Positions 1 to 8,248 of a DNA stretch of 29,673 nucleotides are shown one piece after another. The stretch is from the NCBI GenBank assembly GCA_044370375.1, contig JBILVQ010000010.1, forward strand, positions 1 through 29,673, in the 5' to 3' direction. The DNA comes from JBILVQ01 sp044370375 (GTDB lineage Bacteria > Bacteroidota > Bacteroidia > UBA4408). Each line of letters opens with the position of its first letter. Position 1 is the stretch's first letter. The notes under the pieces are model-generated. The model was not told the origin of the DNA and did not search any database. It worked only from the letters and a program-made list of their open reading frames with translations. Both the position numbers and the translations under genes were made by a program.

Positions 1-1455
1 AACCCTTGCAGTAGAAATATTTGCACTTGGCAAAGGAATTAAAGCACCACCGCTGGAAGGAGCTGCATATAAGCCAAAGCCCGGACCGTTGTTATTGTTA
101 GCAGCATCTAAAAATCCTGAAGCAACCACTACTAGCGATTGACCGGCAAGATTTAAGGTAGATAAAGGAGCAATGTATTCAGCAACAACATCAGTTCCTG
201 CAGCATTTCTGATTTGTACATTGTAATCGGCTGTAGGCAATTCTAAATAACTGCTGAATTCAGGGTAAGAAATATCATCAACCAATGTTCCGGCACCTAC
301 ACCAACCACATCAACGGTGGGTGCATCTGTAGAACCATGCATCACAAGGATATCTGTATTGGTTGAAACGTTGGCTGCTTCTCTGGCACCCGGGAAAATT
401 TCAAGGTTAAAGCCTGGTGCAGGATTGTATCCTGCAGGAATTACGATTCCGCTAGCTACCACTACATATTTTTCATTGGGTGTTAAATTCACAGTAAATC
501 TGGCCAAGGCGTTTACGGTATCAACAGAATTTGAAGGTTGAATAGAAATGTCAATATCAACACCTGCGTCAACGTCAATAAAGTCAGTTGCAGTTCTGAA
601 AACGAAATTGTCTAATGCAAGGGTGTTGTTCAACCAAACGTCAACGGTATCGGCATTTAAGTCAGCACAGTTATGAATGATTTGAACTCTAGCAGTACTA
701 GGTCCGCCGGCAGATGGTAGTGGAATCAATGTACCTCCTGAAGCTAAGGCAGCATAAAGTCCAAAGGCAGGACCATTGCTATTTTGAGATGGGTCAAGAA
801 AACCTGAGGCTAAAACTACCAATGCAGAATCCTGAAGATTCAAGGTTTGCAGCGGTGCAGAGTAAGTGGCTACAATGGTTGTTCCGGTTTGATCTCTAAC
901 TTCTAGGGTATAGTCAGCTGTTGGAAGCTCTAAATAATCACTTGAAAAGTTAGGAAAACTAATGTCATCTATGATAGAACCAACAGTAGATTCCCAAACG
1001 TCAACGGTTGGAGCATCTGTTGAACCATGCATTACCAATACATCCGTATTTCCTGCTGTAGAAGCAACTTCCCTACCAACAGGGAAAATTTCAAGGGTGA
1101 AAGGTTGCAAGGGGGTGTAACCGCTGGTGCTTACCAAACCGGATGCAACCACTACATAGGTAAGGCCATCGCTTAAGGTAATAGGAAAAGTGTCGAAAGC
1201 GTTAGCGGCTGAGCTACTGGTTTTGGGTGCTACGGCAACATTGAGAGGAACACCTGCCGGCAAACTAAGAAAGCCGGTTGCTTCTCTAAATCCGAAATTG
1301 TCTAAGGCGATGGATCCATTGACATAAATGTCAACTGAATCTGCCAAAGCGTCCGGACTATTGTGAATAATTTGCACCCTGGCAAACTGAGCAGAGGCCG
1401 AGGAAATTCCCAAACCCGCTACTAAAAGAAATACAGAAAATAACTTTTTCATCAT
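1..1455 (-). CDS. Secreted DUF4397 tandem-repeat protein (partial, C-terminus off window)
   Basis: The frame is open from the ATG at 1455 to the window edge (485 codons, no stop); a second ATG follows immediately at 1452. The first 22 residues form a signal peptide ending SSASA-Q. The mature part is built from a long tandem repeat: ARVQIIHNSPD begins at residue 25, ARVQIIHNCAD 230 residues later, and a third unit starts with ARV at bases 1-9. Each unit holds two related halves, the first beginning ARVQIIHN and the second VLVMHGSTDAPTVDV, with LDNF/IDDI and LPxADY/LPAGV landmarks. This matches the DUF4397 family of extracellular beta-sandwich-like repeats in Bacteroidota. Substrate and role are unknown; a cell-surface or secreted location is inferred. 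A T9SS sorting domain would be expected at the missing C-terminus but cannot be seen. No convincing TAnnTTTG promoter was found upstream. Confidence 0.85.
   Translation of the reverse strand, partial: MMKKLFSVFLLVAGLGISSASAQFARVQIIHNSPDALADSVDIYVNGSIALDNFGFREATGFLSLPAGVPLNVAVAPKTSSSAANAFDTFPITLSDGLTYVVVASGLVSTSGYTPLQPFTLEIFPVGREVASTAGNTDVLVMHGSTDAPTVDVWESTVGSIIDDISFPNFSSDYLELPTADYTLEVRDQTGTTIVATYSAPLQTLNLQDSALVVLASGFLDPSQNSNGPAFGLYAALASGGTLIPLPSAGGPSTARVQIIHNCADLNADTVDVWLNNTLALDNFVFRTATDFIDVDAGVDIDISIQPSNSVDTVNALARFTVNLTPNEKYVVVASGIVIPAGYNPAPGFNLEIFPGAREAANVSTNTDILVMHGSTDAPTVDVVGVGAGTLVDDISYPEFSSYLELPTADYNVQIRNAAGTDVVAEYIAPLSTLNLAGQSLVVVASGFLDAANNNNGPGFGLYAAPSSGGALIPLPSANISTARV
10..1383 (-). 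repeat. Two complete ~229-residue tandem protein repeats
   Basis: Coding repeats within the DUF4397 protein. Unit 1 covers 1383-694 (230 codons), unit 2 covers 693-10 (228 codons), and unit 3 starts at base 9. The opening motif ARVQIIHN, the middle motif LVMHGSTDAPTVDV and the closing stretch NGPxFGLYAA...LIPLPS recur in the same order. The nucleotide copies have diverged, so the duplication is not recent. Confidence 0.85.
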
Positions 1456-1542
1456 AAGAATTAATTGGTTTAACGATGAATAAACCACAATAAAGGGTTA
1501 TTGTTTATTCAATCGTAAAAAAAGACTAAACAAAATATGTTA

Positions 1543-1577
1543 AAAAAAATCCCGGAGGGTTGGTCCGGGATTTTTTT
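1543..1577 (-). terminator. Rho-independent terminator after the acyl-CoA dehydrogenase gene
   Basis: Perfect 14-bp inverted repeat (aaaaaaatcccgga at 1543-1556, tccgggattttttt at 1564-1577) with a 7-nt loop. Read on the minus strand it lies 3 nt after the stop of the acyl-CoA dehydrogenase gene and ends in a T run. It separates that gene from the DUF4397 gene downstream on the same strand. Confidence 0.9.
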
Positions 1578-1579
1578 GA

Positions 1580-3373
1580 TTAGAAACAATATTTGTTTTC
1601 TTCTATCAACCTGGCCGCTATCAGCCTTCTGGCGTCCTTTGTATTAAAAGGACTGGTTTTGGTAAATCGTTTTATGCCCATGAGCATCATTCGTTGTTCA
1701 TCCCCGCTGGCAAAGCTGTTGATTGCATCTTTACCGTTCTTATGAATTCGGTCTGCCGCGTCATTGATAAAGACCTTCATTATTTGAATTTGGGGAGCAA
1801 TATTGTTTTCTCCTTTCATGCCTGCCAGTTTTTCTACCCTTAGCTGAACTGATTCTGCCAAGTAAAGGTCAATCAGCATATCAGCAATGTTCATGAGAAT
1901 TTCCTGTTCTTTGGAGAGTTCCATCATGAGCTTTTGAACGGCCGCTCCTGCAACCAACAAAACCGCCTTTTTGAAATTGGCAATGTATTTTTTTTCCTCG
2001 GCAAAGAATCCTTCACCGGCTTCGCCAAAGTCGGGAATACTCATAAGTTCTTTTGAAACAGCAGTAGCAGGGCCCATTAAATCCAATTCACCTTTCATGG
2101 CCCGTTTTAGGAGCATGTCAACGGTAAGCATCCGGTTAATTTCATTGGTACCTTCAAAAATTCTGTTGATTCTTGAATCACGGTAGGCTCTATCCATGGG
2201 GGCTTCGGCAGAGTAGCCCATACCTCCATAAATTTGCACACCTTCATCGGTCACAAAATCGAGGGCTTCTGAGCCGGCAACTTTCAAAATAGCAGCTTCA
2301 GCCGCAAATTGTTCAACTCCTTTTAAAAGGGCTTTTGCATGATCCATCCCTTTTTCAGCAAAGGCATGAATAGCATCTTCAATGTTTTGTGTGGCTCGGT
2401 AAAGGGCAGATTCAACGGTATAGAGGTAAATGGCTTGTTCTGCCAGTTTATGTCTGATGGCACCATATTTTGCAATGGGTCTTCCAAACTGGTTTCTTTC
2501 ATTGGCATATTGAACGGAGTAGTCAGCTGTTCGTTTGGCCCCACCAATGGCTGCTGCAGCAAGTTTAATTCGGCCAACATTCAAGATATTTACGGCAATT
2601 TTAAATCCGTTTTGACGGTCGGAAAGAAGGTTCTCAACAGGAACCAGGCAATCGTTAAAGAAAACCTGACGGGTAGAGCTGCCCTTGATGCCCATTTTGT
2701 GTTCTTCAGGATTCAGACTAATTCCACCAAAAGATTTTTCAACGATAAATGCTGAAAGATTTTCATCATTATCAATTTTAGCAAAAACAGTAAAAATGTC
2801 AGCAAACCCACCGTTTGTAATCCACATTTTCTGACCGTTCAACACATAGTGTTTTCCATCTGGGGTAAGCACTGCTTTGGTTTTTCCGGAGTTGGCATCC
2901 GATCCGGAGCCCGGTTCAGTGAGGCAGTAGGCAGCTTTCCATTCGCCTGAAGCTAGTTTAGGAATATATTTTTGTTTTTGAGCCTCGTTGCCGTAGTAAA
3001 GAATGGGTAAAGTCCCTATTCCTGTATGAGCCGAAATGGAAACAGCAAAGGAATGTCCGGCCCCTAATACCTCTGTTGCCAGCATACCAGTCACGAAGTC
3101 CTTTTCGAATCCTCCATAAGATTCAGGGACATTGAGTCCGAGCAACCCTAACTCTGCGGCTTTATCGAGCAATGAAACCGTTAGTCCTTCTTCCTGGGCA
3201 TCAATCCGATCAAGGTGAGGCCAAACTTCTCTGGCCAAAAAATCCTTGCAGGTATCGGCAATCATTCGTTGCTCTTCGTTGAATTGTTCAGGAATAAAAA
3301 TATCGTTGGCTGCAGTTTCTTTGATTAAGAATTCACCACCTTTCAGTGCACTGTTGGTTTCGGTTGTTGACAT
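1580..3373 (-). CDS. Acyl-CoA dehydrogenase, long VLCAD/ACAD9-like form
   Basis: A 597-residue flavoprotein that oxidises acyl-CoA to trans-2-enoyl-CoA in the first step of beta-oxidation, passing electrons to ETF. The N-terminal alpha-helical domain covers about residues 30-145. The middle beta-domain carries the FAD/substrate signature YCLTEPGSGSDA at 149-160 and KMWITNGGFAD soon after. The C-terminal helical domain has QIYGGMGYSAEAP and RIFEGTNEI, where Glu407 is the probable catalytic base (VLCAD/MCAD position). About 170 residues follow the catalytic motif, as in the long VLCAD/ACAD9 type rather than the usual ~380-residue enzymes. The gene is monocistronic, with its own terminator. Chain-length preference cannot be told from sequence; an ACAD-family assignment is secure. 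Confidence 0.93.
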   Translation of the reverse strand: MSTTETNSALKGGEFLIKETAANDIFIPEQFNEEQRMIADTCKDFLAREVWPHLDRIDAQEEGLTVSLLDKAAELGLLGLNVPESYGGFEKDFVTGMLATEVLGAGHSFAVSISAHTGIGTLPILYYGNEAQKQKYIPKLASGEWKAAYCLTEPGSGSDANSGKTKAVLTPDGKHYVLNGQKMWITNGGFADIFTVFAKIDNDENLSAFIVEKSFGGISLNPEEHKMGIKGSSTRQVFFNDCLVPVENLLSDRQNGFKIAVNILNVGRIKLAAAAIGGAKRTADYSVQYANERNQFGRPIAKYGAIRHKLAEQAIYLYTVESALYRATQNIEDAIHAFAEKGMDHAKALLKGVEQFAAEAAILKVAGSEALDFVTDEGVQIYGGMGYSAEAPMDRAYRDSRINRIFEGTNEINRMLTVDMLLKRAMKGELDLMGPATAVSKELMSIPDFGEAGEGFFAEEKKYIANFKKAVLLVAGAAVQKLMMELSKEQEILMNIADMLIDLYLAESVQLRVEKLAGMKGENNIAPQIQIMKVFINDAADRIHKNGKDAINSFASGDEQRMMLMGIKRFTKTSPFNTKDARRLIAARLIEENKYCF

Positions 3374-3545
3374 AACATTAAATTGATGGGCTGAAATTAG
3401 TGGATTATTTCAAAAAAAAGCAATTTGCGAAATAATTATCTTTCTAAAGTATTTGATTGATTTAGAAAAATAGCTTAGAAAACTTGAGTTTGTTGCCATT
3501 AAATCGTCCCATAAAAGGGTGACTCCATTAAATTTAACGACAAAT

Positions 3546-3578
3546 TTTGAAAAATGATAGGAATGTTTTGTAAATTTG
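3546..3578 (+). promoter_or_regulatory. Bacteroidetes-type promoter (TTTG-N21-TAAATTTG)
   Basis: A TTTG (-33 element) at 3546-3549 is followed after 21 nt by TAAATTTG (-7 element, consensus TAnnTTTG) at 3571-3578. The predicted transcript starts around 3583, giving a leader of roughly 12 nt before the ATG at 3596. Confidence 0.75.
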
Positions 3579-3595
3579 TCTAAACATTTCAAACA

Positions 3596-4144
3596 ATGAA
3601 AACAAAATTATTTGCCATTAGCCTTTTGGCCCTAACCACCTTGGCCACCCTTTTTTCAGGATGTAAAGACACTGAAATTCCTATTAATTTCTCTTACAGT
3701 GGAGCAAGGGCTTATTTTGATGTGCCTGTAGTGAACCAACTAACCTACAGTACCGAAACAACCATAAAATTTAATGTTGATTCTTTAGCAAGCGCTTATA
3801 AGTTTGATAAAAAGAACTTAAAGTACATCAAAATGAAGAATTTCAAATTAACCATTGAGGATAAGGATGTAAATCCATATACCTACAACATCGTTAAGGA
3901 TATTTTTGGCTACGCTATTGGAAACAATGTGTCTGAGGCAAAGTTTGTATCAAAAGAAAATATTGAACTTAATTCGGCAACTCAGGTAACCATGACGGTT
4001 TTGGATCAGGACATTCAACAATTCATCAATTCCAATCAATTCAGGGTTCGTTTGGATTTGGCTTTAAGGGATAGCATCAAACATCCGTTTCGTTTGATTG
4101 GTGATTTGGAATATACCATTGATGCAATTGGTTTTGAAAAATAA
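3596..4144 (+). CDS. Putative lipoprotein of unknown function
   Basis: A 182-residue protein. Residues 1-22 form a lipoprotein signal peptide with lipobox LFSGC, so Cys23 should be lipidated. The mature protein follows CKDTEIPINFSYSGARAYF and has alternating polar/hydrophobic stretches that suggest a beta-rich fold. I do not recognise a family. The start at 3596 is supported by the signal peptide and by the promoter just upstream; there is no Shine-Dalgarno site. It stands alone, convergent with uvrA across a shared terminator. Location in the outer or inner membrane facing the periplasm is inferred. Confidence 0.8.
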   Translation: MKTKLFAISLLALTTLATLFSGCKDTEIPINFSYSGARAYFDVPVVNQLTYSTETTIKFNVDSLASAYKFDKKNLKYIKMKNFKLTIEDKDVNPYTYNIVKDIFGYAIGNNVSEAKFVSKENIELNSATQVTMTVLDQDIQQFINSNQFRVRLDLALRDSIKHPFRLIGDLEYTIDAIGFEK

Positions 4145-4161
4145 GCTTCTCGAAGGTTAAA

Positions 4162-4198
4162 AAAAAGGGCCCGTCATTATTTTTGACGGGCCCTTTTT
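4162..4198. terminator. Bidirectional terminator between the lipoprotein gene and uvrA
   Basis: Perfect 15-bp inverted repeat: aaaaagggcccgtca (4162-4176), 7-nt loop, tgacgggcccttttt (4184-4198). A-tracts and T-tracts flank the GC-rich stem on both sides, so it can end transcription from both convergent genes. Confidence 0.93.
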
Positions 4199-4219
4199 AT
4201 TTTAGTTATTTGAACGTAT

Positions 4220-7057
4220 TTATAGTTTTCCTTTTAAATATTTTCCGGTGTAGGATGCTTTGCACTTGATGATTTCTTCCGGTGTACCTTCGAAAACAAT
4301 GGTGCCTCCATTTTTTCCACCTTCAGGCCCTAAATCAATGATCCAATCTGCACATTTAATAACTTCTTGGTTGTGTTCAATGACTACCAGTGAATGGCCT
4401 TGCTCAATAAGAGCATTGAATGCATAAAGAAGTTTTTTAATATCATGGAAGTGCAAACCGGTGGTAGGCTCATCAAAAATAAACAAGGTTTTTTTCTCGG
4501 TACTTCCTTTCACCAAAAAGGAAGCTAATTTAATTCTCTGTGCTTCGCCTCCGCTGAGGGTACTTGAAGATTGCCCTAATTGAACATATCCCAGACCAAC
4601 ATCCATCAGTGGTTGTAGCTTATAAATGATTTTGTTTTCGATTCCTTTAACCTGGTCGTTTTGTGAAAAGAAGGAAATGGCTTCTTCAATCGTCATGGTT
4701 AGGATATCATGAACATTTTTTCCTTTGTATTCAATATCGAGAATTTCCTGTTTAAATCTTTTTCCTGCACAGGCTTCACATTCCAGTTTTATGTCGGCCA
4801 TGAATTGCATCTCAATGGTAACTTCTCCTTCTCCCTGACACATGTCACATCTTCCGCCATCAACATTGAAGGAAAAAACCGTTGGCTTGAGTCCTCTTGT
4901 TTTGGCCTGCGGCTGGTCGCACATAAGCTGACGGATTTCATCCCAGGCCTTGATATAGGTAACAGGATTGCTGCGTGATGATTTTCCGATGGGGTTCTGG
5001 TCAATCATTTCCACGCCTTCAACTAATCGGTAAGAACCATTCAGTCGATCGAAAGATCCGGTTTGTTCTGCATAACCATCGTGAAGTTTTTTGATGGATG
5101 GATAAAGTATTTTTTTTACCAGTGAAGTTTTACCACTACCGGAAACGCCTGTAACCACTGTGAAAATATGCAGTGGAAACTTTACATTAATTCCTTTTAA
5201 ATTGTTTTCCCTCGCTCCGTTTATTTCAATAAATTCTTTCCATTTTCTTCTTTGAGAGGGCACTGGAATTTCGTCTTTTCCTGTTAAATATCTAGCCGTT
5301 AAGCTTGATTCTTCCTTTAATATTTTTTCCCAATTACCTTGAAAAACCAATTGCCCACCGAGGGTACCCGAATAAGGACCAATATCAATGATTTGATCGG
5401 CAGCCCGCATCACTTCTTCATCGTGCTCAACAATGATGACGGTATTTCCCAAGCTTTTTAAAGATTTCAAAACCTCAATCAAACGCTCTGTATCTCTTGG
5501 ATGAAGGCCAATGCTGGGTTCATCTAAAATATACATGGAACCAACCAAACTACTTCCAAGAGATGTAGCAAGGTTTATTCTTTGTGACTCACCGCCAGAC
5601 AAGGTGCTGGACATTCTGCTGAGGGTTAAATAACCCAGACCTACCTGATCAAGATAGCTCAGGCGATTGTTGATTTCACGTAGTAATCTTTCAGAAATTT
5701 TTTGTTCATGATCGGGCAAGGAAATGGTTTGGAAAAACTGAAGTGCTTCTGCAACAGGCATTGAAATTATCTCGCCAATATTTTTTCCGGCCACCAAAAC
5801 ATAAAGGGCATCTTTTCTGATTCTGGTTCCTTTGCAATCCGGACAAGCGGTTTTACCCCTGTAACGAGAGAGCATAACCCTATATTGAATTTTGTAGGTC
5901 TGACTTTCAAGGAAGGTAAAGAAATCATCCAGCCCTTCAATTTTTGCATTACCTTTCCACAGCAAATCTTTTTCATCAGCGCTTAAATCAGCATAAGCAC
6001 GATGTATGGGAAAATCGAATTTGGAGGCAGCACGAATGAATTTTTCTTTCCACTCCTTCATGGTTTCACCTTTCCAACAAACTACTGCTCCTTCATAAAC
6101 GGATAAACTTTTATCAGGAACTACAAGGTCTTCATCAATACCGATGGTAGTTCCAAAACCGTCACATTTTCTGCAGGCACCTACCGGATTGTTGAAAGCA
6201 AAGAAATGAACACTGGGTTCTTCAAATTGAATTCCATCTTCTTCAAAGCGGTTACTGAACCATTCTTCCCCTTTTTCCTTGTCGTTATTCCACACTATTT
6301 TGGTGGTTCCACTTCCCTCAAAAAAGGCGGTTTGTACCGAGTCTGAAATTCTGGCAATCAAATCAGCATCTGTGGAATTGACAACCAAACGATCAATAAC
6401 CAAATGGATTTCTGTGCCTGTTTTTTTATCAAGGTTTTTAACGCTTTTAGCATCTGCCAATAAGTCCTCTATTTTTAGCAGTTCATCCTTGACAATGATT
6501 CTCACAAATCCTTGCTGAAGCAATAACCCAAGTTTTCTTTCTGCCTTTTCTCCCTTTTGTATTTGCAGAGGGGCTGTGATAAAGACTTTTGTTTGGTCAG
6601 ACAGTGAGGTAATAAAATCAACTACATTAGTTACTGTGTGCCTTTTGACTATTTTTCCAGAAATGGGGGAAACTGTTTTTCCTATTCTTGCATAAAGCAA
6701 TTTTAGGTAATCGTAAATTTCAGTGGTGGTTCCCACGGTTGACCTGGGATTTTTTGAAATTACTTTTTGCTCAATGGCCACAGCCGGTGATATGCCTTTG
6801 ATATATTCAACTTCCGGCTTATTTATCCTGCCTAGGAATTGACGGGCATAAGAAGAAAGACTTTCTACGTAGCGCCTTTGACCTTCGGCATAAAGCGTAT
6901 CGAAAGCAAGGGTTGATTTCCCGGAGCCTGATAGTCCGGTAATGACCACCATTTTATTCCTGGGAATCGCAACATCAATATTTTTTAGGTTGTGAAGGCG
7001 GGCACCCTTTATCAGAATAAATTCTTTGGGGTTAAGGTCAGAGAAGGCTTTGGTCAT
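4220..7057 (-). CDS. uvrA: Excinuclease ABC subunit A
   Basis: A 945-residue DNA-damage sensor of nucleotide excision repair; the UvrA dimer loads UvrB at lesions. Two ABC ATPase modules are clear: Walker A GLSGSGKST at 41-49 and GVSGSGKTS from 637; signatures LSGGESQR at 486-493 and LSGGEAQR at 834-841; Walker B ILDEPSIGLHPRD and FIFDEPTTGLHFHD. The C-terminal zinc module has C737/C740 and C760/C763. CxxC pairs also occur at C295/C298 and C405/C408, but the Cys pair that normally precedes FxFNNPxGAC in UvrA is absent (that stretch reads FEEDGIQFEEPSVHFF). The length is as in the family. The ATG at 7057 lies 12 nt after a palindrome. No other uvr gene is in the window. Confidence 0.97.
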   Translation of the reverse strand: MTKAFSDLNPKEFILIKGARLHNLKNIDVAIPRNKMVVITGLSGSGKSTLAFDTLYAEGQRRYVESLSSYARQFLGRINKPEVEYIKGISPAVAIEQKVISKNPRSTVGTTTEIYDYLKLLYARIGKTVSPISGKIVKRHTVTNVVDFITSLSDQTKVFITAPLQIQKGEKAERKLGLLLQQGFVRIIVKDELLKIEDLLADAKSVKNLDKKTGTEIHLVIDRLVVNSTDADLIARISDSVQTAFFEGSGTTKIVWNNDKEKGEEWFSNRFEEDGIQFEEPSVHFFAFNNPVGACRKCDGFGTTIGIDEDLVVPDKSLSVYEGAVVCWKGETMKEWKEKFIRAASKFDFPIHRAYADLSADEKDLLWKGNAKIEGLDDFFTFLESQTYKIQYRVMLSRYRGKTACPDCKGTRIRKDALYVLVAGKNIGEIISMPVAEALQFFQTISLPDHEQKISERLLREINNRLSYLDQVGLGYLTLSRMSSTLSGGESQRINLATSLGSSLVGSMYILDEPSIGLHPRDTERLIEVLKSLKSLGNTVIIVEHDEEVMRAADQIIDIGPYSGTLGGQLVFQGNWEKILKEESSLTARYLTGKDEIPVPSQRRKWKEFIEINGARENNLKGINVKFPLHIFTVVTGVSGSGKTSLVKKILYPSIKKLHDGYAEQTGSFDRLNGSYRLVEGVEMIDQNPIGKSSRSNPVTYIKAWDEIRQLMCDQPQAKTRGLKPTVFSFNVDGGRCDMCQGEGEVTIEMQFMADIKLECEACAGKRFKQEILDIEYKGKNVHDILTMTIEEAISFFSQNDQVKGIENKIIYKLQPLMDVGLGYVQLGQSSSTLSGGEAQRIKLASFLVKGSTEKKTLFIFDEPTTGLHFHDIKKLLYAFNALIEQGHSLVVIEHNQEVIKCADWIIDLGPEGGKNGGTIVFEGTPEEIIKCKASYTGKYLKGKL

Positions 7058-7069
7058 AATAAAATCGGG

Positions 7070-7085
7070 GGCGTAAAATTACGCC
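7070..7085 (-). promoter_or_regulatory. Palindrome over the likely uvrA promoter (candidate operator)
   Basis: ggcgtaa-aa-ttacgcc is a perfect 7-bp-arm inverted repeat ending 12 nt before the uvrA ATG. On the minus strand its core reads TAATTTTA, one base off the TAnnTTTG -7 consensus, with ATTG 17 nt further upstream. A repressor bound here would cover the promoter. Whether it belongs to a LexA-type SOS regulator is not known. Confidence 0.45.
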
Positions 7086-7295
7086 ATTTTAATTGACCCA
7101 ATGCATAAAAAATGTTTTACTGTTATGGGTACAAAACCATTTAAAAGAGGGCACAAAGAAGACAAACCGGAATATTGAAGGAAAGTTGAACGATTTCATT
7201 TTTAGGTTAGATTGAATTTTAGTTACTAAAAATCAAGCAGTTGCAATTATTTTCATCCAAATTTATGCAAAAATGGAAATTTAAAGAAAATAAAC

Positions 7296-7303
7296 TAAAT
7301 TTG
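7296..7303 (+). promoter_or_regulatory. -7 box of the sigma factor gene
   Basis: TAAATTTG matches TAnnTTTG exactly, 69 nt before the ATG at 7373. No clear TTTG was found at -33. Its position inside the longest possible reading frame argues against a start upstream of it. Confidence 0.45.
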
Positions 7304-7372
7304 ACCGTTCAAACCCCACACGCCTATCGCCTAACTCTACCTCACATTTTTATTTTCTTAACAGGGAGAGTT

Positions 7373-7987
7373 ATGGTACGTTCACAATTAAATGATTCAG
7401 TTCTTATTGAATTATACATTTCCGGAGACGAGAAATGTTTGGAAGAATTAATCAACAGGCATAAGCGGCAAATTTTTTCTTTCATCTTAAAGCATGTCAA
7501 AGATCGTGCCTTAGCTGAGGACATCTTCCAAGATTCTTTTATCAGGGTCATCAGGACCTTGAAATCAGATAATTATCAGGAAGAAGGAAAATTCTTGCCT
7601 TGGGTGATGCGCATAGCCCATAATTTAGTGCACGACCATTTCAGGGCCAATAAGCGCAAGAAAAGTGTTTCTGTTGATAATGCCGATTATGATTTTTTTG
7701 AGCGCTTTGTGAGTCCCGATTCAACCGCCCAGGAGCGAATTCAGCATCTTCAGTTGCAAAAAGACATAAGGAAATGGGTTAATCAGTTGCCCTTTGAAAT
7801 CAAGCAGGTGGTCATCATGCGAACCTTTTTGGATTTAAGTTTCAAGGAAATTGCTGAAATAACCAATGTTCCTATTAATACAGCCCTTGGTAGAATGAGA
7901 AACGGTGTAATTAAGCTAAGGAAAATGTACCAAAATGAGGAATGCAAGGCGGGAGGTGAATTAATTTTAAACGCTTCGCAATATTAG
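7373..7987 (+). CDS. ECF-family RNA polymerase sigma factor
   Basis: A 204-residue sigma-70 family protein of the extracytoplasmic-function type. Region 2 (about residues 15-85) has INRHKRQIFSFILKHVKDR, LAEDIFQDSFIRVIRTL and WVMRIAHNLVHDHFR; region 4 (about 135-190) has LPFEIKQVVIMRTFLDLSFKEIAEITNV and the helix ending NTALGRMRNGVIKLRK. The frame could extend to 7241, but the ATG at 7373 matches the usual length, has a GGGAG-like ribosome site a few bases upstream, and lies after a -7 box. No anti-sigma gene follows; the next gene is a 54-residue protein. It resembles a sigma factor widely conserved in Bacteroidota; its regulon is not known from sequence. Confidence 0.93.
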   Translation: MVRSQLNDSVLIELYISGDEKCLEELINRHKRQIFSFILKHVKDRALAEDIFQDSFIRVIRTLKSDNYQEEGKFLPWVMRIAHNLVHDHFRANKRKKSVSVDNADYDFFERFVSPDSTAQERIQHLQLQKDIRKWVNQLPFEIKQVVIMRTFLDLSFKEIAEITNVPINTALGRMRNGVIKLRKMYQNEECKAGGELILNASQY

Positions 7988-8026
7988 GCATTTCGTTTCG
8001 TTCTACTGAAGAACCAAACGTAATCT

Positions 8027-8191
8027 ATGGCCAAAACCTCTACTCCTTTATTCATTAACAACACCGGAAAACAAACTGAATTTGATGCTGAGCCACGCAC
8101 ACACATCATAAAAAGTTTGCTCAGTTTTTCTAAAAGTCTGGAAGTCAAAAAAAGTTCCAAGGGCAGAAAAATTGAATGTTTTAATAACTAA
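8027..8191 (+). CDS. Small conserved-looking protein downstream of the sigma factor
   Basis: A 54-residue ORF starting ATG at 8027, 39 nt after the sigma stop, ending TAA at 8191 and followed by a terminator. The protein begins MAKTSTPLFINNTGK and contains IIKSLLSFSKSLEVKKSSKG, a basic helix-like segment. From memory, similar short proteins with an ILxYSxSLEVKKS motif follow this sigma gene in other Bacteroidota, so co-transcription and a related role are likely. It could be an accessory or anti-sigma-like peptide, but no function can be assigned. It has no signal peptide or membrane segment. Confidence 0.6.
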   Translation: MAKTSTPLFINNTGKQTEFDAEPRTHIIKSLLSFSKSLEVKKSSKGRKIECFNN

Positions 8192-8212
8192 CCACGGTTG
8201 TTGATGGTTTTT

Positions 8213-8240
8213 ATCCCGCCTCTTGGCGGGATTTTTTATT
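8213..8240 (+). terminator. Terminator of the sigma operon
   Basis: atcccgcc (8213-8220), loop tctt, ggcgggat (8225-8232), then a T-rich run to 8243. Perfect 8-bp GC-rich stem; it closes the sigma factor and small-protein unit. Confidence 0.9.
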
Positions 8241-8244
8241 TTTG
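8237..8244 (+). promoter_or_regulatory. -7 box within the terminator T-tract
   Basis: TATTTTTG matches TAnnTTTG exactly and is made from the T-tract of the preceding terminator. Only CACC separates it from the ATG at 8249, so a transcript from it would start at or next to the start codon. No TTTG lies at the expected -33 position, which lowers confidence. Confidence 0.4.
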
Positions 8245-8248
8245 CACC

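Larger units (their letters stand above)
7058..7372. other. Divergent intergenic region uvrA / ECF sigma
   Basis: 315 nt without a credible gene. It holds the uvrA-proximal palindrome (7070-7085), the probable uvrA promoter and the TAAATTTG box of the sigma gene (7296-7303). I see no RNA gene or repeat in the rest. Confidence 0.7.

Noticed and set aside
1510..1517. TACGATTG on the minus strand as promoter of the DUF4397 gene
   Set aside because: One mismatch in the core and the only TTTG upstream is 13 nt away, far from the 21-nt spacing seen elsewhere.
2339..2755. 138-codon open frame on the plus strand
   Set aside because: It lies antisense within the acyl-CoA dehydrogenase gene, which has clear family motifs along the whole stretch; the plus-strand translation has no recognisable features.
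3410..3592. 60-codon minus-strand frame between the dehydrogenase and lipoprotein genes
   Set aside because: It covers the promoter of the lipoprotein gene and its translation looks like random AT-rich sequence.
7241..7372. N-terminal extension of the sigma factor by 44 residues
   Set aside because: It would include the -7 box, lacks sigma-family similarity and makes the protein longer than its relatives.
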